Shown here piece after piece: positions 57,000 through 64,000 of a DNA stretch of 64,000 nucleotides. The DNA comes from Pisolithus tinctorius (taxonomy: Eukaryota > Basidiomycota > Agaricomycetes > Boletales > Pisolithaceae): assembly GCA_024663395.1 (NCBI GenBank), contig JANFAH010000021.1:434001-498000 (forward strand), read 5' to 3'. Under the pieces are notes generated by a model that saw only the letters and a list, made by a program, of their open reading frames with translations, searched no databases and was not told the origin of the DNA. Both the position numbers and the translations under genes were made by a program. Every line of letters begins with the position of its first letter. Position 1 is the first letter of the stretch.

Positions 57000-58798
57000 G
57001 ACGGGCCCACCCATAACATTTCACGCGCACAACATTACTTGTACGGGCTCTTCCGTGGGTTGTCACCTCATCTGAGATATATTTGCCAGGCCTGTTCGCA
57101 TTATCCAATCGAAATCGTATCTGTTCAATGGGCCCGTCCCTGATTTCGAACATCATCCACTATAGACACAATTGGCCCTCCCATACCATTAGTTGGATAG
57201 AATTCACCATGGACGGGCCCGTCCATAGGTTTCGACCCCATCCAAGATACAACCGTCGTGCCTTCCTATATGATTTTTCGGATGGAACATCCCATGCACA
57301 GGCCCGTTCTTGTCGCACAAATTATCCAATATGTACCCAACGGGCCTCCCCATAAGATTTGTTGGACGGGTCCTCCCATGCATGGGCCCATCCATCGGTT
57401 GAGACCTTATCCATTATATACATGGCGGGCCTGCCATATGTTAGTGCTCATGCCGCACCCCTTCTACGGCCCGTCCTCGTGTTACCACATCATCTGCTAT
57501 ATACCCAACGGGCCTGCCCATAAGATTTGTCGTATGGATCATCTCCTTTCTCGGCGTGTCAATGGGTTGAGACCTCATCCGCTATACAGATGGCGGGCCT
57601 GCCATATGTCAGTGTACATGCCGCCCTCTTTTACGGGCCCGTCCGTGTGTTACCACATCTTCCGTTATATACCTGACGGGCCTGCCCATAACATTCGTCG
57701 CATGCCTCATCTCATTGTCAGGCCCATCCATGGGATGAGACCCAATCCGTTATATACATGGCAGGCCTGCCATATGTTAGTGTACATGCCGCACCCCTTT
57801 TACGGGCCCATCCGTGTGTTACCACATCATCCACTATATACCCGATGGGCCTGCCCATATCATTCGTTGCATGGATCATCTCATTGCCGGGCCCGTCCAT
57901 TGGTTGAGACCTCATCCTTTATATACATGGCGGGCCTGCCATATGTTAGTGTACATGCCGCACCCTGTTTATGGGCCCGTCCGTGTTTTACCACATCATC
58001 CGCTATATACCCGACGGGCCTGCCCATAACATTCGTCGCATGGATCATCTCATTGCCGGGCCCGTCCATGGGTTGAGACCTCATCAGTTATATACATCGC
58101 AGGCCTGCCATATGTTAGTGTACATGCCACACCCCTTTTACAGGCCCATCTGCGTGTTATGACATCATCTGCGATATACCCGACGGGCCTGTCCATATGT
58201 TCCCATGGATGTTTCATCCATTCCCCGGGCCTCCCCATGGGATGAGACCTCATCCGTTATATACGTGGCGGGCCTGACATTTGTTGGTGTACATGCCGCC
58301 CCCCTTTTACGGGCCTGTCCTCGTGTTACCACATCATCCGCTATATACCCGATGGGCCTGCCCATATGTTCCCATGGATGTTTCATCCATTCCCTGGGCC
58401 CCCCCATGGGTTGCGACCCCATCCGTGATATACATGGCGGGCCTGCGTATAAGATCTGGGCCCTACCCATATCTTCTGATAGCTATCGCACCCCTCCCAC
58501 TGACCCGCCCTGGGGTGTAACATCATCTGATATTTTCCCGACAGGCCTGCCCATAAGATTAGACGGGTAGAACACCCCTTGGACGGGCCTGTCAATCGGA
58601 TGTCGCATCATCTGCCATATTAGCGATGGGCCTGCCCATATTTTCCGACCGGTTCCTTATCCCTTCGATGGGCCCAACTATCAGTTTCGATGGGTGCAGC
58701 ATGCTTCAGACGGGCCTGTCCACGGGTTGCGGCGCACCCGCTGTATGCATGATGGGCCTGACAATAAGTTGCAACGGATTGACTCTTGTAATATACTT
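57000..58798. repeat. KDZ right subterminal array of GGGCCC/GGGCCTGCC motifs
   Basis: This is the mirror-position array to 36698-38900. About 13 exact GGGCCC hexamers plus many GGGCCTGCCCAT-type variants are spaced again at about 40-45 bp (for example 57595, 57637, 57678, 57719, 57764, 57806, 57848, 57888). Longer units (GACGGGCCTGCCCATAACAT; ACATGGCGGGCCTGCCATAT; GTACATGCCGC) repeat at about 125-170 bp. ORFs through it are repeat artefacts. Confidence 0.85.
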
Positions 58799-58960
58799 GT
58801 CATGGGCCTGCTCATTTCCTGCTGTCACTCTGGGCTTCCAGGCCTCTTCATATGTTATGACTTAATTAATTTGACGGGCCCACATCAGGCTCTACATGAG
58901 TAATGGTAATTTGGTGCGCAGGCTACCCATATGTTGTGACTAAGCTGACTACATGGGGTC
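58799..58960 (-). repeat. KDZ right terminal inverted repeat
   Basis: It is the inverse partner of 36535-36697, ending ACTACATGGGGTC before the TTGAGAG target duplication. Confidence 0.85.
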
Positions 58961-58967
58961 TTGAGAG

Positions 58968-60983
58968 ATCAGGTGGTCTTTGGTAGAGCATTTCGTAGGG
59001 AGTTTTTGTGCCTAGACAGCGAGTTGACGAGCGGTTTTTGAGCCAGGTCGCATGCATAATGGCCTCCCCCCAGAGGTTCTTGGGTAGGCCGCTTGCATGA
59101 ATCATCGCACATACACGCTCAACAAGTGTTCTGTTGAGTCGTTCTGCAACTCCGTTGTGTTCAGGGGTATCATGGACAGTTATGCATCGTTCTGTGCCTC
59201 GTGATTTCAGATATTCCGAAAATTCCACACTGAGGTATTCTCCCCCTCGATCTGAGCGAAGTCACTTGACTTTGGTGTCGAACTGTGTGTTCAGCCATGC
59301 TTCATAGGCCTTGTATGACGTGAAGGTCTTGGCTTTCGTCTTTTGGAGGTACAACTTGGTGTAGCGGGTGTGGTCGTCCGTGAATGAGACATAGTATTGA
59401 CTGTGGCCAGGGGTTTGGACTGGAGAAGGTCCCCAGAGATCTGTGTGGACCTCGTCACCTAGGTGTTCACAGTGGGGTGGGTCGCGCTCCTTCCCAATGG
59501 GCTTCCGAGTTGCTTTGGCATATTCACATGAATTGCACGTGCCCATGGTAGGATGTGCTTCGTCCAGTTTAATTCCGGTAATCGTGCCATCCTTGAGCAT
59601 GCGCCGGATGGCTTCGGGAGCGATGTGGCCAAGCCTTATGTGAATCTCCTCCATGGTTAAGGATTCCGTGGCCTTGGCTAGGCCTGCGAAGGCACAACGA
59701 GCTCATTTGAGGCAGTAGAGGCCTTTTTGCATCGGAATTTTGGCTACTTTCTTTTTCCAAGCGTTGAAGATTTGACAACGCTTGTCTCGGAATAATGCCG
59801 CATACCCAGTGACGTCAAGTTTGCTAACGGAAACGAGTGTAATTCCCATCTTGGGGGCATAGAGCACGTCCTTGAGTCGAATATGGGTCTGGGTAGTGCT
59901 GTTTGGGAGTGAAATTGTGAGATCGCCTTTCCCGATGGCATGGAAGGTGTGGTTGTCGGCAGCGGTGATAGGTTTGGGTATGATTGGCTTGTAGTCGAGG
60001 AATTTGCTGCGGTAGGAGGACATATGACGTGAAGCGCCAGAGTCGAACAGGATTGTCTCTTCTGCAGAATTTAGGCTTTCGCCTGCAAGGAGAACATGGT
60101 CGTAGTTGTTCATATATGCATCTTCTTCGTCATTAACAATGTCCTGGGGGTTCGGAATTTCTTCCTCCGCAATTTCCGTAAGCCAGTCATCGTCCTGTGG
60201 GTGCGCTAGCCAAACTCCATCAGGTTCTGAGTCAGCGCTGGTCTGCGCACTCGAGCTGGCTGATGCCTTTGCTGAGTAAGCCGCATCTTCGGAATTTCCG
60301 GAGTTTCCGGAGTTGCCTCTCTTCGTCCGTGTTTGGCGCCTATCATATTCATCGGAAATTACTTTGATTATGAAGTCTGGAGATAGGTCCTTTTGCATGA
60401 CTAGGGCCGAAGATGTCATAGCTGCAAGGTTGGAGTTGTAAGAAGCGGGAAGTGAACTGAGGATGATGGCTGCAAAGTCGTTGTCTGTGATTGACTGTCC
60501 AAGCGCAGCAAGTTGTTCGCGCAGTGCACGCATCTTGTCGAAGTGAGTGCGGACATTGCCTTTTTCCGAACAGCGGGATTCTTGGAGTTTTCTCCGAAGG
60601 TCGATTGCAACAACGCGAGAGCGGTTTTGGAAAAGATCGGTGAGGACACCCCACACACTCTTTGCAGTCTCTTCCTTCAGGACTCGAAGGAATAGAGATT
60701 CTGGGAGCGACACAGCAATCACTTGCTTGACGTATCCATCGTCCTTAGCCCATTGCCGCAGTTTTTCTGGGTATTCGCTGACAAGTTTTTGCTCTGTGGC
60801 TGTGGGCTTCCAGGAGGCATCTTTCCCTGCTGAAGGGTCCTCTGGTTTCACATCCAAGCCGGTCAGGTGTCCGATCAGCCCTTTCGAGCTGACGGCCCAT
60901 TCAACCCGAGCCTTGTAGTATAGCCAGTTGCTTCCATCTGCATTTAGGGTTGGGACTTGTAAGGAATGATTGTCTTTTGCCAT
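58968..60983 (-). pseudogene. Copia polyprotein, N-terminal part: gag, protease, integrase
   Basis: From ATG 60983 the frame gives a gag domain (NWLYYKARVEWAV; LFQNRSRVVAIDLRRKLQ; helical, about residues 15-240), an Asp/Glu-rich spacer and the aspartic protease (ILFDSGASRHMSS, about residue 315). After a TGA (59703-59705) come the integrase zinc-binding motif (HIRLGH...CNSCEYAK) and core (VHTDLWGP, FTDDHTRY), a second TGA (59262-59264), then LRSDRGGEY and EHNGVAERLNRT with the catalytic Glu. Coding ends at the KDZ target duplication (58961-58967). Both TGA codons replace positions where CGA (Arg) would fit. Confidence 0.92.
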
Positions 60984-61032
60984 AGTGGGTATTGTTGCTG
61001 TGTATTAACTCTTTCAGAATTAGAGTGTGAGA

Positions 61033-61047
61033 GCAGGGCTCATAACC
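61033..61047 (-). other. Copia primer-binding site (initiator tRNA-Met anticodon arm)
   Basis: Read on the minus strand this is GGTTATGAGCCCTGC, immediately after the 5' LTR. It is complementary to the anticodon stem-loop of eukaryotic initiator tRNA-Met (GGGCUCAUAACC). Internal priming of this kind is known for yeast Ty5 and Drosophila copia. There is no CCA-end (TGG) primer site here. Confidence 0.75.
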
Positions 61048-61288
61048 TAACGAAGGTATGAGTTTCTACACTATGTCAGTACCAAGTAAACGAGTGGGAA
61101 TCTAGCTATACTCACCTCAGTGTACGAAGTAGTCACTGAGGTGGAAAAGAACGGTGCGGAAAATTTATAGTACCGTAATTAATAAGCGCATTGACATCGG
61201 AATTTAATTCCGAGGGTCAGGGAACAATTCCAAGCCCTCTGGGCGAAACTCCGAGACACTACTGTAACTCCAGATTGCATTCTCGACA
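61048..61288 (-). repeat. Copia 5' LTR (right)
   Basis: This is a 241 bp LTR. In element orientation it begins TGTCGAGAATGC and ends CCTTCGTTA. It is the partner of 34052-34292. Confidence 0.92.
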
Positions 61289-61293
61289 AGCAC

Positions 61294-62072
61294 ATGATGC
61301 CACGGACCTCCAAAGGAAGTATTTTCCCACAATTAACACCCAGACCATCCAGACTAGACTTCGCCAGTGTGGCTTGAAGGCCTATGTACGTCGCAAACAG
61401 CCTCTCTTGACAGTGGCTCACAAGGAGAAGCGGTGGGCATGGGCAAAAGCTCATGCTGACTGGACTGTGGCCAACTGGAAGGCTGTCATCTTCTCTGATG
61501 AGTCGAAGTTCACTCTTTTTGGGATGGATGGCCGTGAATGGTGCTGGAGAGGCCCTGGCCAGGCTTTTGATGAGCGCTTCATGAAGAAGTCCATTAAACA
61601 TGGTGGTGGGAATGTGATGATTTGGGGATGCATGTCTGCTCAGGGGCTAGGGAGGATTGTTCGCATTGAGGGCATCATGGATGGCGAGTTCTACCGCAAG
61701 ATCCTTGCTGAGGACTTTCTTGGGACCCTCAGTGACCTTGGCATCAACAAGAAGGACATCTACTTCCAGCAGGACAATGATCCGAAGCACACAGCAAAAC
61801 TCACACTAGACTGGTTCAACAAGAAGGGCATTGATCGGCTTGATTGGCCCCCGAACAGTCCTGATATGAATATCATAGAACATCTGTGGGAGTATTTGGA
61901 ACATCGTGTGTGCAGCCGCATGCCACTGCCGAAGAATCTTGGTGAGCTATGGGATGCATTGGTGGAGGAGTGGGAGAACATCGAGGATGATTACATTACA
62001 AACCTTTATGAGAGCATGCCAGATCATGTTCAGGCATTGTTGGAGGCCAAGGGTGCCCACACTAGATATTAG
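61294..62072 (+). pseudogene. Tc1/mariner transposase, catalytic part
   Basis: This is the continuation of the frame from 34000. It carries the second DNA-binding half and a DD34E catalytic triad: Asp in VIFSDESKF, Asp in YFQQDNDPKH and Glu in NIIEHLW, 34 residues after the second Asp. GGGNVMIWGCMS lies between them. There is no internal stop, and the whole transposase would be 339 residues, full length for Tc1. So the element was intact when the copia element hit it, and it is inactive now only through that insertion. Confidence 0.92.
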
Positions 62073-62323
62073 GACATTTTGTTGCTTCATCTGCTTGTTT
62101 TCAATCAATATGACATGATTGTTTCAAGTCATCTGACATCAAAAAATGAATTGCACAGCACTTTTTGAGAAATCCATGTAACAGAACTCGACATATTATT
62201 ATTCTATATTTCTATACTATTGCATCATATTCTGCAGGGTTTTAGCTCTTGAACAAGCCCCTTATCTTGCAATGAGATGCAGTTGATGAGGAGGAGCGAG
62301 TCGGGCAAAAGATTATGTCATGC

Positions 62324-62348
62324 TGTGCATTTCCATTTTGAGTCACTG
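62324..62348 (-). repeat. Right terminal inverted repeat of the Tc1/mariner element
   Basis: This is the perfect inverse of 33445-33469 and is followed by TA. Confidence 0.92.
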
Positions 62349-62350
62349 TA

Positions 62351-63753
62351 GCGATACTACCTCGGAGAACAACCAACGGTAGCCCGATGCTATCCTCAAC
62401 CCGTCGAAACAGCCCCAACTAGTTGCGTTTTGGTGGTTTTAAGGGAGGTTGGGGTCGTTCTAGACGGTTTTACCGTCGGAGGGAGGGCGGTGGAACAAAC
62501 AACAAGGACATGAACTGGATGGATGAAGGCACGCACCACCCTGTCCTCGTACGTCAAATCCGAATTCAAAAGGGTCGATCGTCATGAGAAACACCATGTG
62601 TAAAGCTGTACTACTTCCATGTGCCACTTCGTCCGATGCGACACTCGGAATTCTACACCGTCCGACGGATCGTGGTTTCCATGTAGAGAGCGTATGGTGC
62701 CTCAGCCGTTCCTTACCATGACCGTAATGGCTGGTGCACACTGTACGACGAACCTGAAGGTGTCAAGATTCAATGTGTTGGACCTTTTCGCACCAATCCT
62801 CCGTCCGCTTCGATGGACTCCCACTGACAGCGCTAACTGCACGCACTGCATACCCACGATGAGAGGCTAACAAGAAGCTCGTCACTACGCCCTGACGTGA
62901 GAAATCTCCCTCGATGTGTACCTGTGTGGGCAGAAGTTGAAGTTCAAGGAACGGTCAAACAGCTCGCCCGTACGCCAGAGGCAATAACGCGCCTTCCCTT
63001 CCCAGTAAGAGTTGCATCGATGCCTGCAGACGGAACTCCTCTGAACGACGTTTTTTTTCTTGATCAAATTGGTCTCACCGGCCAATCTGTGCAACATCAT
63101 CCAAAGTTTCAAGTCTGGCCATCACAGGCGTGATTCCTCTGCTTGTCACGCTGTTTTTGCTATCTCAAACAAGTACTCAGTGGATCGATGTCATTCAACT
63201 TCGTAGTACCTAAGGATGCATATTTCATGACATGTGACCCAACAGAAAATGTGTTGTTAGGGGAAAAGGCATCATTTTGAAAAACCGGCCAACTAATGGG
63301 AAGGCAAATTGTGTGGTAAGTGATAGTATAGGTCGTGGAACACAGCTGGCTGCAGTGCTCCAGCGGTCTTAACCTTTCTGGAATTTTTCACAATTTTTCA
63401 CAGCCCCAACACTTTCTAACAGGGTTATTAACACCCAACTTTTCATCCGTACCCCAGGCTGAACCGACCAAAGTGTGCCGGCCTGGAACAGCCCGAAACT
63501 CGGAGATACCGGCATGCCCTGTCATTGGGTATTAGACTGCACGGCCCGTTTTAATATTAAATTAACCCTTGATGAGGACCCGCTAAAATCGTTACGAGAA
63601 CCCTCACAGCGTTGAAAACATATTAGTTTGAGGCTTGCGGGCCTGGCAAATCTACACATATGTACCTCCCCCCCATCCACAGGTACAAGTCCAAGGTGGG
63701 CGTTTTCCCTTTGTCTCCCTGCTACATCCACTTCTGCTGCTCGGTTCTCCGCT
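62351..63753 (+). repeat. Segmental duplication, copy 4, right part
   Basis: The block cut at 33443 resumes here after the Tc1/mariner element. It matches copy 1 from about 9360: TTCTAGACGGTTTTACNGTC near 62456 against 9481, and ATTCAAAAGGGTCGATCGTC near 62563 against 9631. No gene is recognisable in the first 1.4 kb. Confidence 0.75.
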
Positions 63754-64000
63754 ATGTCTATTGGCTATGAGGAACAAACGTACGTCGCCATCCAATCCAC
63801 GAAACTCAGCTGGCACGCCCCCGAAAAATCACAGGAGAATACACGACAGCATTGACTTCGCGGCCCTCTGTGCGTACCAGGATGCTGTCGCCTCTTCAAT
63901 GTCTTCAGCGCTTACAAAAGCTGCGTGTGCGCTGAAACAGCTCTTTTTCTCTACGATCACCTCATTACGTTGGCGGAAGAGGTCACGTATATATGGGCAC
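63754..64000 (+). CDS. DUF6533-domain membrane protein E (partial, runs off the window)
   Basis: The first exon begins ATGTCTATTGGCTATGAGG at 63754, as in gene A. A GTACGT donor follows, then a second short exon, and the family signature starts at about 63945 (LYDHLITLAEEVTYIWA) exactly at the window edge. By sequence it belongs with A and B rather than C and D. Whether the rest is intact cannot be seen. Confidence 0.6.

Larger units (their letters stand above)
36535..58960. mobile_element. Large KDZ DNA transposon with TET/JBP gene (nest layer 3)
   Basis: This element is 22.4 kb (18.4 kb without the nested LTR element). It inserted in the copia polyprotein and is flanked by TTGAGAG (36528-36534 and 58961-58967). 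Removing it with one duplication copy restores the copia frame. It has ~160 bp terminal inverted repeats, long arrays of GACGGGCCCGTC-type palindromes inside both ends, and five genes: zinc-cluster/coiled-coil (+), KDZ transposase (-), accessory 1 (+), accessory 2 (+, split) and TET/JBP (-). KDZ (Kyakuja-Dileera-Zisupton) elements with associated TET/JBP genes are known from mushroom fungi (Iyer and colleagues, 2014). A 7-8 bp duplication fits that superfamily. Confidence 0.9.
34001..61288 (-). mobile_element. Ty1/copia LTR retrotransposon (nest layer 2)
   Basis: It is flanked by the 5-bp duplication AGCAC (33996-34000 and 61289-61293). In element orientation the order is 5' LTR (61288-61048), primer-binding site, gag, protease, integrase, [KDZ insertion], reverse transcriptase, RNase H, polypurine tract, 3' LTR (34292-34001). 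This integrase-before-RT order defines Ty1/copia. Without the KDZ element it is about 4.86 kb. The polyprotein frame joins across the KDZ insertion to exactly 1417 codons, broken by three TGA codons. Confidence 0.95.
33445..62348 (+). mobile_element. Tc1/mariner DNA transposon (nest layer 1)
   Basis: Perfect 25-bp terminal inverted repeats start CAGTGACTCAAAATGG (33445-33469 and 62324-62348) and are flanked by TA (33443-33444, 62349-62350), the hallmark target of this superfamily. Without the copia insertion it is about 1.61 kb, the usual size. Segmental-duplication copy 1 shows the empty site: GTGCGTC-TA-GTGATACC near 9351-9366. The transposase frame would be 340 codons if the copia insertion were absent. 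Confidence 0.93.

Noticed and set aside
57258..58076. 272-codon plus-strand ORF of Arg/His/Pro-rich repeats
   Set aside because: It is the same artefact in the right subterminal array.
33443..62350. A Starship-type giant element
   Set aside because: There is no DUF3435 tyrosine recombinase captain. Borders and cargo are explained by four nested ordinary elements.
1..64000. CRISPR arrays, tRNA or rRNA genes
   Set aside because: The regular repeats are transposon arrays, the genome is eukaryotic, and I saw no convincing tRNA cloverleaf or rRNA sequence by eye.

Overview
This window looks like repeat-rich nuclear DNA from an agaricomycete fungus, probably a mushroom-forming basidiomycete. I infer this from the gene families present: DUF6533 membrane proteins, a FunK1-type protein kinase, a basidiomycete HNH-endonuclease-like gene, many 45-60 bp spliceosomal introns, and a KDZ transposon carrying a TET/JBP dioxygenase. 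Placement below class (Boletales is my guess) is not supported by anything decisive here.

Layout. 1-7.9 kb is repeat debris: a 2.8 kb near-perfect inverted repeat, an LTR-like promoter region, ~225 bp diverged repeats split by a solo LTR, and the 5' part of a Tad-like LINE on the minus strand. 8-33.4 kb is host-like DNA built from segmental duplications. It holds four DUF6533 membrane-protein genes (two close pairs), a fifth at the right edge of the window, a decayed SWC5/BCNT pseudogene, an apparently intact FunK1 kinase and an HNH-endonuclease-like gene.

33.4-62.35 kb is a four-layer nest of transposable elements. A Tc1/mariner element (TA target duplication, 33445-62348) is split inside its transposase ORF by a Ty1/copia element (5-bp duplication AGCAC, 34001-61288, minus strand). 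The copia polyprotein is split by a 22.4 kb KDZ DNA transposon (7-bp duplication TTGAGAG, 36535-58960). One accessory gene of the KDZ element is split by a 4.1 kb gag-only LTR retrotransposon (4-bp duplication CCGT, 50259-54323). Removing each insertion with one copy of its target duplication restores the frame of the layer below: 340 codons for mariner and 1417 for copia.

The KDZ element is the most interesting system. It has ~160 bp terminal inverted repeats and long subterminal arrays of the palindrome GACGGGCCCGTC spaced about 42 bp apart. Its five genes are a zinc-cluster/coiled-coil protein (+), the KDZ transposase with its cysteine-cluster domain (-), a KDZ-associated accessory protein (+), a second proline-rich accessory protein (+, broken by the LTR element), and a TET/JBP 2-oxoglutarate/Fe(II) dioxygenase (-). 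The element thus pairs a transposase with a predicted 5-methylcytosine oxidase.

Cytosine-methylation-like decay is written over the same region. The two copia LTRs differ at nine sites, all transitions, eight of them at CpG. The inverted-repeat arms differ at three sites, all CpG transitions. Every in-frame stop I could place in the LINE, copia and KDZ genes is TGA, as expected if CGA arginine codons became TGA.
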